Under the pieces are notes generated by a model. It was not told the origin of the DNA. It was given only the letters and a program-made list of their open reading frames with translations, and ran no database searches. A program made the position numbers and the translations under genes. A stretch of DNA of 23,668 nt from Syntrophomonadaceae bacterium. GTDB taxonomy: Bacteria; Bacillota; Syntrophomonadia; Syntrophomonadales; Syntrophomonadaceae. Of the stretch, positions 8,295-15,385 are shown piece after piece; the first letter of the stretch is position 1; the number at the start of each line of letters is the position of its first letter. The stretch is taken from the NCBI GenBank assembly GCA_028698695.1, contig JAQVWB010000008.1:1-23668 (forward strand), given 5' to 3'.

Positions 8295-9131
8295 TTATCC
8301 CCCGTATAAGCGTTCCAGAACTTCTTCGTTGATAGTGAATCCATGTTCCGAAGCAGGGAAAGCCCCTGATTCCACTTCCTGCTTATAGTTGTTCAAAGCC
8401 TCAATTATCAAGGGCTGCAAGTTAGCATACCGTTTGACAAACTTGGGTATGTGACCGGTAAACATCCCCAGTATATCATTTATAACCAGCACTTGCCCAT
8501 CACAGTATGGGCCGGCACCAATGCCGATGGTAATACAGGAGACTTCCTCACTGACCCGTTTGGCCAGCTCAGTAGGTACACATTCCAATACCAGCGCAAA
8601 TACTCCGGCTTTGTCCATGGCCCGGGCATCCTCAATCAGTTTGGCTGCGGTATCCAGATCTTTTCCCTGTACCTTGAATCCTCCGAACTGATTAATCGAC
8701 TGCGGGGTAAGACCAATATGCCCTACAACCGGAATCTGAGCATCCAGTATGGCCTTGACTGTGTCCACTCTTTCTACTCCGCCTTCCAGTTTTACTGCCT
8801 GCGCACCGGCTTCCTGTATGAAACGCCCGGCATTTCTGACTGCTTCCTGAGTAGAAATGTGATAAGACAGAAACGGCATGTCCCCTACTACCATGGAATT
8901 GCGCGTTGCCCGGCTCACTGCCCGGGTATGGTGCAGCATATCATCCATAGTAACTGACAGGGTGTTATCATATCCCAACACTACCATTCCCAGTGAATCC
9001 CCAACCAGGATCATGTCAATCCCGGCCTGGTCCACCATGGCAGCAGTAAAATAGTCGTACGAGGTCAACATGGTTATCTTTTGCTGTTGCAGCTTTTTCT
9101 CCCTGAGGCTGGCAGTCGATGTTCTCGCCAT
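8295..9131 (-). CDS. panB: 3-methyl-2-oxobutanoate hydroxymethyltransferase
   Basis: A 278-residue TIM-barrel enzyme that transfers a hydroxymethyl group from 5,10-methylene-tetrahydrofolate to 2-oxoisovalerate, giving ketopantoate. The metal and substrate residues are recognisable at D45 (VGDSLGMV), D84 (VGDMPF) and E116 (KLEGG), with a later acidic residue in LVLECVP. The GIGAGPYCDGQVLV segment is also typical. ATG at 9129-9131 is preceded by AAAAGGAG at 9 nt. The enzyme consumes folate, and fol genes lie just upstream in the same block. Confidence 0.96.
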   Translation of the reverse strand: MARTSTASLREKKLQQQKITMLTSYDYFTAAMVDQAGIDMILVGDSLGMVVLGYDNTLSVTMDDMLHHTRAVSRATRNSMVVGDMPFLSYHISTQEAVRNAGRFIQEAGAQAVKLEGGVERVDTVKAILDAQIPVVGHIGLTPQSINQFGGFKVQGKDLDTAAKLIEDARAMDKAGVFALVLECVPTELAKRVSEEVSCITIGIGAGPYCDGQVLVINDILGMFTGHIPKFVKRYANLQPLIIEALNNYKQEVESGAFPASEHGFTINEEVLERLYGG

Positions 9132-9184
9132 AATGTATCACTCCTTTTTAAATATTCTCCCGGCAACAACTCTTCCTGCCCTGT

Positions 9185-10081
9185 TTAGCCGGCTGACACT
9201 GCCCGGGATAGTTCCCTGACAAACATCTTTTGCAGATCATCCATTACTTTTTTGTCAATAGTCCCTTTTTCAACTGCAATCTGGGCAGTATAGAAGCCCA
9301 GCCAGCTATATAGTTTCATCAACTCTGGTGCCATTTCTTCCAGACAGTCCAGATGTTTGATTATAGTTGAAAGATCACCCCGGGCAATTGGCCCGGTCAG
9401 CGCTTTGGGTATACCAATACTTTCGATATTGTTTACCGTACCCTGAATCAAGGGCATCAAGGCTTTCATGCCGGAATTTCTGGGTATACCGGTAGATTCC
9501 AGTAATTTTACCCCAAAGTCAATCAGCGTAACCAGATAATTGGATACCACACAAGCGCCCGCATGGTATAAGGGTTTGGCCTTGCGGTCGATACAAAAGT
9601 ATTCCCCTTCCAGGATTTCTACTATGCATTTGGCTACCGGATAAGCTTCTTCATCTCCTTCGATGCTGAAAACCGACCCGGGCAAGTTTTCTATGGCACG
9701 TTCCACGCTGGCAAAAGATTGCAGCGGGTGAACGGATAGTACCAGGGCACCAAAGTTCTTGGCTCTGTCCAAAACTTCTGATGATTGGGCACCACTCATA
9801 TGCACAATTGCCTGTCCCTCATAAAAAGCCTTGCTGTCAGCCAGGGTGTCTACTACATCCTGAATAGACGTATCACTGGTAGTAATAAATAAAATATCTG
9901 CTGAGCGAGAAACCTCTTGAGATGAGGCAAAAGACAGACAACCCGTCCTTTCAACCAGCATGTCAGTAGATTCGGGTTTAATATCATAGGCACCCGTAAT
10001 CTCATAACCCTTCTGGTCCAACACCACCCCAATTGCTGTTCCTACGACTCCCGCCCCGATTATCCCGATTTTTTTGTTCAA
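9185..10081 (-). CDS. Rossmann-like/DUF2520 oxidoreductase, candidate ketopantoate reductase
   Basis: A 298-residue protein with an N-terminal NAD(P)-binding Rossmann fold (GIIGAGVVGTAIG, about 6-18) and a C-terminal DUF2520 helical domain. Conserved DUF2520 landmarks are HPLQSF at 118-123 and KPLYHAGACVVSNY, in which K169, H173 and N181 resemble the Lys...Asn arrangement of the 6-phosphogluconate dehydrogenase-like superfamily that includes ketopantoate reductase. It lies 53 bp upstream of panB on the same strand, while no panE-like gene is in the cluster. Reduction of ketopantoate to pantoate is therefore the likeliest role, possibly as a PanG-type enzyme; that is inference from context. 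Start is TTG (10079-10081) with GGAGGAGG 9 nt upstream. Confidence 0.82.
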   Translation of the reverse strand: MNKKIGIIGAGVVGTAIGVVLDQKGYEITGAYDIKPESTDMLVERTGCLSFASSQEVSRSADILFITTSDTSIQDVVDTLADSKAFYEGQAIVHMSGAQSSEVLDRAKNFGALVLSVHPLQSFASVERAIENLPGSVFSIEGDEEAYPVAKCIVEILEGEYFCIDRKAKPLYHAGACVVSNYLVTLIDFGVKLLESTGIPRNSGMKALMPLIQGTVNNIESIGIPKALTGPIARGDLSTIIKHLDCLEEMAPELMKLYSWLGFYTAQIAVEKGTIDKKVMDDLQKMFVRELSRAVSAG

Positions 10082-10104
10082 AACAAAAACCTCCTCCAGG
10101 TGCG

Positions 10105-10126
10105 GGAAAAAGGCTAGCCCTTTTCC
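10105..10126. repeat. inverted repeat centred on GGCTAGCC
   Basis: GGAAAAAGGC, TA, GCCCTTTTCC form a near-perfect 10-bp hairpin in the 113-bp gap between folK and the DUF2520 gene. No T-run follows on the minus strand, so it is not a standard terminator; it could be an attenuation or processing site within the operon. Confidence 0.35.
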
Positions 10127-10194
10127 GGCTGTTTCCCGTCTTGGTCCGTTTGGCTACAAGCGGTTACTTAATAAAAGTACCGGTGGAAAACGGT

Positions 10195-10689
10195 TTAGAT
10201 TTTATGAATATCTGTGTTTCCATCTCGGGCTAAAACTCTACTCAACACCTCCTCGATAGTTACCCCATCATCAGGAAAGCGCAATTCCGTTCCGATTTCC
10301 TGTAATGGAATAAGGACAAACAACCTTTCGCGCATATGGGGATGCGGCACTCTTAATCTTTCGGTCCTAATGACCTGATTCCCATATAAAAGTATATCCA
10401 GATCTATTACCCGTGGGCCCCATTTTTCAAATCTCTGGCGGCCCATTTTAATTTCAGTCTCCAGCAGGCGGTCCAATAATTCATCGGCACCTGAATCAGT
10501 CTCTATCATGATGACCTGATTTAAAAATTTATCCTGATCAGTTTTTCCCCAGGGTTCAGTCTCATAAAGTGAGGACTTTTTCACCAGGTTCACCCCGGGT
10601 ATTTTGGTTATATACTCAATAGCCGTTTCAATATTACGGCGTTTGCAACCCATATTGGAACCTAATCCTATATAAACATTAATCCTCAT
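10195..10689 (-). CDS. folK: 6-hydroxymethyl-7,8-dihydropterin pyrophosphokinase (HPPK)
   Basis: About 164 residues. It transfers pyrophosphate from ATP to 6-hydroxymethyl-7,8-dihydropterin, making the substrate of dihydropteroate synthase. Signatures are YIGLGSNMG near the N-terminus, SSLYETEPWG, the ATP/Mg-binding RFEKWGPRVIDLDILLYG and VPHPHMRERLFVLIPLQEI. Length is standard. I start at the ATG at 10687-10689, about 11 nt after GAGGG; a GTG four codons earlier (10701) is in frame but would overlap that ribosome-binding site. It follows folB by about 50 bp. Confidence 0.95.
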   Translation of the reverse strand: MRINVYIGLGSNMGCKRRNIETAIEYITKIPGVNLVKKSSLYETEPWGKTDQDKFLNQVIMIETDSGADELLDRLLETEIKMGRQRFEKWGPRVIDLDILLYGNQVIRTERLRVPHPHMRERLFVLIPLQEIGTELRFPDDGVTIEEVLSRVLARDGNTDIHKI

Positions 10690-10739
10690 AACAGGGTTCA
10701 CCCTCTAAATTAGCATATACCTTTTTGCAGGGCAAGAAT

Positions 10740-11105
10740 TTATTGACTAAAACGTTTGATTTTTACGGCAAAATAATTAAATTTCCCCTCAACTGGAGCC
10801 TGGGGTTTATATACGGTGACTTCCACTTCCTGCAGGGGAAAACCTGACAGCAAAGTTTCAGCTATGGTTTCTGCCAGGGCTTCAATCAGATTGAAACTAC
10901 GATCTTCGACAATCTGACGCACAGCATGAAATATTTCATCATAACTGACGGTGTCAGCCAGATTATCACTGCGGCCAGCCGCAGCAAGATCCAGGCTCAT
11001 TTCCACATCTACCAGAAAAGGCTGTGGTCTGTTCTTCTCTTCGGGCAATACACCATGACATCCGAAAAATTGCATTCCCTGTGCTATTATTTTATCCCTG
11101 TTCAT
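10740..11105 (-). CDS. folB: dihydroneopterin aldolase
   Basis: About 121 residues. It cleaves 7,8-dihydroneopterin to 6-hydroxymethyl-7,8-dihydropterin and glycolaldehyde. IIAQGMQFFGCHGVLPEEK at the N-terminus carries the conserved catalytic glutamate region, and VTVYKPQAPVEG carries the conserved lysine near the C-terminus. The ATG at 11103-11105 gives the usual family N-terminus and overlaps the end of folP by 14 bp; another in-frame ATG at 11117 is possible. The overlap shows tight coupling with folP. Confidence 0.94.
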   Translation of the reverse strand: MNRDKIIAQGMQFFGCHGVLPEEKNRPQPFLVDVEMSLDLAAAGRSDNLADTVSYDEIFHAVRQIVEDRSFNLIEALAETIAETLLSGFPLQEVEVTVYKPQAPVEGKFNYFAVKIKRFSQ

Positions 11106-12288
11106 TTCTGACCGCATCCATCATTTGTGCCAGTCGTTTAGTGGCCAGCACGTCATGTACTCTTATTATATTGGCACCGTTCATTATCCCCAAAGCCGCT
11201 ACAGCCAGACTGCCTTCCAAACGTTCATGTACTTCTGTATCCAAAGTTTGCCCAATAAATCTTTTGCGCGATGCCCCCAGCAAAACAGGCAGTCCCATAC
11301 TTTTAAATTCCCATAATCTTTTTATTAACCAGCGGTTCTGGGACACATCTTTGCCAAATCCGATACCGGGATCAATAATTATTTTGGATAGTTCCAGACC
11401 AGCGCTGGTTGCCTGATCAATCGACTCCTGCAGTTCGGCAATTATATCTGATACTAAATCTTTATAGGGTTCACCGCGGCGTATTTGCATGCGATTGTGC
11501 ATTAATACTACCGGTGCTTGATGCTCAACCAGTACTTCCAGCAGTCCCGGTTCCAATTGCAGTCTGCCTATATCGTTGATGAGATGCGCCCCCATTTGCA
11601 GACAGATTTCTGCCACACGGGGGCGAAAAGTATCTATTGATACGATTATGCCTGCCTGACATAGTCTTTCTACTACAGGTACGATTCGCTCAATCTCTTC
11701 AGTTTCTGAGGCCAGTTCTGCATCCGGCCGTGAAGATACTGCTCCTATATCAATTATATCCGCACCCTGTTCTGTCATTTCAAACGCCCGGGTCAGGGCT
11801 GCATCAGCCTGCAGATATTTGCCGCCATCGGAAAATGAATCCGGGGTTACATTTAATATGCCCATTATGACGGTACGGTTTTCCAGTGACAGACTCTTGC
11901 CGTTGGCCAGTTCCATAGTTTGCGGTTCAGTTTGCAGGTTGTGCAGAATCTGATTTATCCGGGCCGCCAGTTTAGCCAATCCAAATGGCTGCCGGGCAAT
12001 TTTATCGGTTAATAATTCAAACTGCCGCAAAGTCCCCATCAGCAATACATCTGTTTCTCCCTGACAGGCTAAAGCACTGCGGCAGATGGATGCTTCTCCG
12101 CCTCTGGACAGCATTTCCTGTTTGAGAATCAGGGCTGCCTGAGCTTTTATATCTTTTAATAACAGGCATCGATGTATGGATTTGGGCGTCATATAGGGCA
12201 GCGCTCCCGGATCAACACCAATTTGCTGCATTATCCTGATGGCGTCCTGTGGTTTTTCAATTAATACTGCGTGGTGCCCTTTTTCCAT
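11092..12288 (-). CDS. folP: dihydropteroate synthase with N-terminal extension
   Basis: About 398 residues, longer than the usual 270-290. The C-terminal part is a full dihydropteroate synthase TIM barrel: MGILNVTPDSFSDGG from about residue 142, IDIGAVSSRPDA, SIDTF, LINDIGR, PVVLMHNRM, IIDPGIGFGKD, LLGASRKRFIG and IRVHDV. It joins 6-hydroxymethyl-dihydropterin pyrophosphate to p-aminobenzoate. Roughly 120 N-terminal residues form a separate region with KQEMLSRGGEASICRSAL and TDVLLMGTLRQFELL, of unknown role. Start is taken as ATG 12286-12288 because GGGGGA lies about 4 nt upstream; a TTG at 12303 is the alternative. First gene of the fol-pan-nad block. Confidence 0.93.
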   Translation of the reverse strand: MEKGHHAVLIEKPQDAIRIMQQIGVDPGALPYMTPKSIHRCLLLKDIKAQAALILKQEMLSRGGEASICRSALACQGETDVLLMGTLRQFELLTDKIARQPFGLAKLAARINQILHNLQTEPQTMELANGKSLSLENRTVIMGILNVTPDSFSDGGKYLQADAALTRAFEMTEQGADIIDIGAVSSRPDAELASETEEIERIVPVVERLCQAGIIVSIDTFRPRVAEICLQMGAHLINDIGRLQLEPGLLEVLVEHQAPVVLMHNRMQIRRGEPYKDLVSDIIAELQESIDQATSAGLELSKIIIDPGIGFGKDVSQNRWLIKRLWEFKSMGLPVLLGASRKRFIGQTLDTEVHERLEGSLAVAALGIMNGANIIRVHDVLATKRLAQMMDAVRNEQG

Positions 12289-12380
12289 ATTTCCCCCGTA
12301 CAATAATTGTTTTTAATATTCGAAACAGTTTACATGGCTTTATTTTAATATATTCCCTCAATCTTTGAGTATCTATATAT

Positions 12381-12410
12381 ATTATATGAAACCTGTAAAA
12401 TTCCTGCTAA
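12381..12410 (-). promoter_or_regulatory. candidate promoter for the fol-pan-nad block
   Basis: On the minus strand TTAGCA (12405-12410) and TATAAT (12381-12386) are 18 bp apart, in AT-rich DNA about 95 bp upstream of folP. The -10 is a perfect consensus and the -35 only partial. This would place the leader of the ten-gene block at roughly 85-90 nt. Confidence 0.45.
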
Positions 12411-12428
12411 ACATAAATACTTCTCCGA

Positions 12429-12455
12429 GTCAGGGTTGTCAGGGGAACTGTCAGG
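12429..12455. repeat. three GTCAGG units downstream of the DUF1836 gene
   Basis: GTCAGGG, GTCAGGGGAAC and GTCAGG follow one another within 27 bp. This is the same GTCAGG/GAAC vocabulary as the palindrome at 3424-3446. It separates the DUF1836 stop from the folP promoter region. Confidence 0.45.
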
Positions 12456-12473
12456 CTGATATGATAATCCCTT

Positions 12474-13106
12474 CTATTTTTGTTTGTTTTTAGCGGGGGA
12501 GGGAGTATCAAAATAGCGGTCTATTATGGTTTCTGCCAGGCGTTTTTGCAGGGCTGCCTGGGAGACGAGGAACATCACCATTAGAAACCACTTCAGCTGT
12601 TCCTGTTCCTGGCATTGCAGGGCGCTTACCTTTTCATCAATGGCCCGGGCCTGTTCTCCGCACTCTTCCATTAACTGCATGGTTTCATCCCGCCGGGTCT
12701 CATGGATAAGTTCATAGACAGTATCAATCCAGATGTAATCGTTATGCTTCCTGGGTTCATTCTGAAAAGAATGTCCATCTTCTTTCATCGGACTTAGTAA
12801 CATGGCAATATCATTTATAGACAGAATCTGCTTGGAATTATATATCATAAAAAGTAATGCTATATGCTGACGGGTATACTTTTTTTTCGCCGGCGGCATC
12901 AAAAGTTCGGCCTTGGTATAATTATTAATCATGGTTTTGGTAAGCAGCTTGTCTTTTTCATGTCTTTTCAAATGGGCCAGTTTACGGTCCATAAAGGCAG
13001 TAACCTGATCCATATATAAATCAATATCAGGTATATCACTTAGCAAAACCTCCTCCCCCAATGATATTTCTCCGATCAACCGGCTAATCTCTTCCGCGTT
13101 AAACAT
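12474..13106 (-). CDS. DUF1836 domain-containing protein
   Basis: A 210-residue soluble protein of the DUF1836 family, common in Firmicutes and of unknown function. The recognisable part is about 25-110: LSDIPDIDLYMDQVTAFMD, then LLTKTMINNYTKAELL, then KKKYTRQHIALLFMIY. That layout resembles a MerR-like or winged-helix DNA-binding region, so a transcription regulator is plausible. The C-terminal half is helical and Gln/Glu-rich, possibly for dimerisation, and ends in a basic tail. ATG 13104-13106 has GGAGG 6 nt upstream. It is divergent from the radical SAM gene, with an inverted repeat between them that could be its operator (inference). Confidence 0.8.
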   Translation of the reverse strand: MFNAEEISRLIGEISLGEEVLLSDIPDIDLYMDQVTAFMDRKLAHLKRHEKDKLLTKTMINNYTKAELLMPPAKKKYTRQHIALLFMIYNSKQILSINDIAMLLSPMKEDGHSFQNEPRKHNDYIWIDTVYELIHETRRDETMQLMEECGEQARAIDEKVSALQCQEQEQLKWFLMVMFLVSQAALQKRLAETIIDRYFDTPSPAKNKQK

Positions 13107-13185
13107 AAAATACCTCCATTTCAGCCATTCTAAAAATAATTAAAACATATGCCGATAAGATATTGCAATCTCATAACGCATATTA

Positions 13186-13222
13186 TAGTATTTAATTACA
13201 CTTTATATAGTAATCAATACTA
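13186..13222. promoter_or_regulatory. inverted repeat in the DUF1836/radical SAM divergent promoter region
   Basis: TAGTATTTAATTAC (13186-13199) and GTAATCAATACTA (13210-13222) match over 12 pairs with one small bulge, around a 10-nt AT-rich spacer. The position between two divergent genes and the dyad symmetry suit an operator, though a hairpin in the radical SAM leader is also possible. Confidence 0.45.
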
Positions 13223-13268
13223 CATGTTGAAATAGGAATTATTTTACAGGCAGGAGGAATGTAATTCT

Positions 13269-15029
13269 ATGAAGATTACCATGATTGAACCCAAGGCTCC
13301 CGGTAAACATGTTTTCAGCGCCGTCAAAATGCCCCGCCTGGGGTTGCCCCTTCTGGGGACCCTTTTAAAGCAGTCCGGACACGAAGTGGAATTAATTCTG
13401 GGGTCGCGCGAGGATATTCGCCTGTCCAGTATTATTAACTCAGATTTGGTTTGCGTTTCAACAACTACTTCTACTGTCATCGAAGCCTATCACCTGGCAG
13501 ATTTCGCCCGCAGTCAGGGTATCCCGGTAATGATGGGAGGTGCCCATGTGAGCTTTATGCCGGATGAAGCCCTGCAGCATTGTGATTATGTCAACCGCGG
13601 AGAAGCTGATTCAACTTTTATACAATTAGTTGACTGCATTGAACAGGGCGAGCTGCCCTGGCAAGTCCCCGGAGTTTCTTTTTTTGATGGTGAAAAGGTT
13701 GTACATAATCCGCCTCCGGAATGGATAGATGTAAATCAATCGCCTATCCCGGATTTATCGTTGTTTGTAAATTTAAAGATGTCAACTTATCCGGTTATGA
13801 CTTCCCGGGGTTGTCCATTTGACTGTACATTCTGCAGCGTAACTTCCATGTTTGGCCGTAAACACCGCTGCCGCAGTGTCGAACTGGTTTTAGAAGAGTT
13901 GGAACAGTATAAAGGTAAACAGGTGTTTTTTATTGATGACAATTTCACTGCTAATCCTCGTCGCAGCAAGGAACTGCTGACCGAAATGATCAGGCGGGAT
14001 ATTTTGCCCTCCTGGTGGTGTGCCCAGGTTCGTTCTGATGCCGCCCGTGACAATGAACTATTGCGTCTGATGAGGAAGGCAAACTGCGGGATGGTCTTTG
14101 TAGGGATGGAATCAATTAATCCCAAAACCCTGGCGAGTTATAACAAAAAGCAGGATGTGGAAGATATTACCTGGTGCATACAGAATTTTCATCACCATCG
14201 TATCATGGTGCATGGCATGTTTGTATTTGGTGCTGACGATGATACGCTTGAGACTATTAATGAAACGGTCGATTTTGCTATCAAACACCGCATAGACAGC
14301 GTTCAGTTTCTAGTGCTTACGCCGCTTCCGGGTACACGAACCTTTGATGAGCTGCTGGAAAGCGGACGGCTTTTGACCCGGGACTGGAATTTTTATGATG
14401 CCCATCATGTGGTTTTCGAACCTCGCCTTATGTCAGCCAGTGATTTACAAAAAGCTGCCCTGCAGGGATTTAAGAAGTTTTATTCTCTGCGCAACATAAC
14501 CGGCAATTTGTTTCTTACCGGAGTCAGGTCGGCGGCCTTCAGAGCTCTCGGATTCTGGGTGAGCCGCAGATGGGAAAAGGAAAACCGCTGGTACTATTCT
14601 TTCCTGGATTCATTAACCAACCCTGTGCAGCTGGCACCTGTAAGAGGAAGTATTTCTAAAACGATTGAAGCTTATAAAGTACATTGGCTTAAATACAGGA
14701 CGCGGGAGCAATTAATGGAGATAAAAATCACGCGGCAGGAAGGCAGTTTCCTCGTAGATTTAAAAGGTTGTGTAAATGGTTTCTCACTGCAGGAAACCCT
14801 GAATACTCTTTCCGCGCAGTTACCCCGTTTTTATCAAAACATAACCATAAATATTGAGCAGGTGAATTTTTCTTCCGAACGGCTGGTGGTTGATTTTGTC
14901 CGAGGTTTGAACAATCTGACCAATAGAGCACGGAAAGTACACTTGCAGATTTCTGCATCCAACAGTTATCTGCTGGAAGTGCTTAAAAAATATAACCTGA
15001 CCATTCCCGTTTTCAGTATTTCCGGCTGA
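13269..15029 (+). CDS. B12-binding-like radical SAM protein with STAS-like C-terminus
   Basis: A 586-residue protein. Residues about 1-150 resemble the cobalamin-binding-like Rossmann domain of BchE/COG1032 radical SAM enzymes (KMPRLGLPLLGTLLKQSGHEV, VMMGGAHVSFMPDEAL). There is no DxHxxG motif, so cobalamin, if bound, would not be base-off by that histidine. The radical SAM core follows, with the cluster cysteines in GCPFDCTFC at C182, C186 and C189. Residues about 483-586 have the alternating strand-helix pattern of a STAS domain (FLVDLKGCVNGFSL, ITINIEQVNFSSE, ARKVHLQIS, LLEVLKKYNL). ATG follows GGAGG at 10 nt. The substrate is unknown. It stands alone on the plus strand. Confidence 0.82.
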   Translation: MKITMIEPKAPGKHVFSAVKMPRLGLPLLGTLLKQSGHEVELILGSREDIRLSSIINSDLVCVSTTTSTVIEAYHLADFARSQGIPVMMGGAHVSFMPDEALQHCDYVNRGEADSTFIQLVDCIEQGELPWQVPGVSFFDGEKVVHNPPPEWIDVNQSPIPDLSLFVNLKMSTYPVMTSRGCPFDCTFCSVTSMFGRKHRCRSVELVLEELEQYKGKQVFFIDDNFTANPRRSKELLTEMIRRDILPSWWCAQVRSDAARDNELLRLMRKANCGMVFVGMESINPKTLASYNKKQDVEDITWCIQNFHHHRIMVHGMFVFGADDDTLETINETVDFAIKHRIDSVQFLVLTPLPGTRTFDELLESGRLLTRDWNFYDAHHVVFEPRLMSASDLQKAALQGFKKFYSLRNITGNLFLTGVRSAAFRALGFWVSRRWEKENRWYYSFLDSLTNPVQLAPVRGSISKTIEAYKVHWLKYRTREQLMEIKITRQEGSFLVDLKGCVNGFSLQETLNTLSAQLPRFYQNITINIEQVNFSSERLVVDFVRGLNNLTNRARKVHLQISASNSYLLEVLKKYNLTIPVFSISG

Positions 15030-15054
15030 TAGGCCACCAATTTCCCCGCAGCGA

Positions 15055-15079
15055 GATTCTTCACTGCGTTCAGAATGAC
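15055..15079. repeat. 25-bp dispersed repeat, copy 1
   Basis: Identical over 25 bp to 15180-15204; the core is ATTCTTCACTGCGTTCAGAA followed by TGAC. Sequences of this kind (in reverse, GTCATTCTGA..GAAGAATC) are a widespread intergenic element in many bacterial genomes, to my recollection. Translated, it yields the spurious HSERSEES peptide. Confidence 0.75.
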
Positions 15080-15094
15080 CCATTGAAGGTGCGT

Positions 15095-15137
15095 CGGAGG
15101 CTATTACTGCCTCCGTGGAGAAACTAAAAGTTTCTCC
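15095..15137. repeat. two adjacent hairpins between the 25-bp repeats
   Basis: CGGAGGC (15095-15101) pairs with GCCTCCG (15109-15115). One base later GGAGAAACT (15117-15125) pairs perfectly with AGTTTCTCC (15129-15137) across a 3-nt loop. Neither is followed by a T-run, so they look like palindromic repeat modules; the hairpin at 113-147 is of similar style. Confidence 0.55.
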
Positions 15138-15179
15138 TACATACGACTTGCTACAACTTGCATCAGTTTTTCCTCAGCG

Positions 15180-15204
15180 GATTCTTCACTGCGTTCAGAA
15201 TGAC
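15180..15204. repeat. 25-bp dispersed repeat, copy 2
   Basis: Second direct copy of the 25-bp element, 125 bp after the first and in the same orientation. The 15030-15385 gap between the radical SAM gene and ftsH has no gene and consists mostly of repeats. Confidence 0.75.
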
Positions 15205-15269
15205 AAAGATGGGGATTTTTATTAAATCAGTAAAATAAAATCCGTCAGGTCAAGTCAGAAAGAATCAGT

Positions 15270-15337
15270 AAAAGTCCCCTTTCAGGGACTACTGATGAGC
15301 TCTAACCCTGCGGGTTAATGAACACAATTAATGTTGC
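15270..15337 (-). repeat. two-hairpin repeat element, copy R4 (downstream of ftsH)
   Basis: Read on the minus strand it starts GCAACATTAATTGTGTTCAT, then a hairpin TAACCC-GCA-GGGTTA, then AGTCCC-TGAAAG-GGGACTTTT. Three relatives lie on the plus strand at 21357-21643. Because it lies in sense orientation 48 bp after the ftsH stop and ends in a stem plus TTTT, it could also terminate ftsH transcription. Confidence 0.6.
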
Positions 15338-15385
15338 AGGTTCTATAGTTTGAACCTGACTTCTAAAATATCAATTATAATTGTT

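Noticed and set aside
8451..8957. 168-codon plus-strand frame
   Set aside because: Antisense to panB, which is unambiguous; no ribosome-binding site or recognisable domain.
14820..15083. 87-codon minus-strand frame with an HSERSEES-type peptide
   Set aside because: The N-terminus comes from the 25-bp intergenic repeat and the rest is antisense to the radical SAM gene; a known type of spurious call.
15290..15325. CTGATGAG followed by a stem, resembling a hammerhead ribozyme core
   Set aside because: The required GAAA after stem II and a cleavage triplet with stems I and III are missing, and the other repeat copies do not keep CTGATGA.
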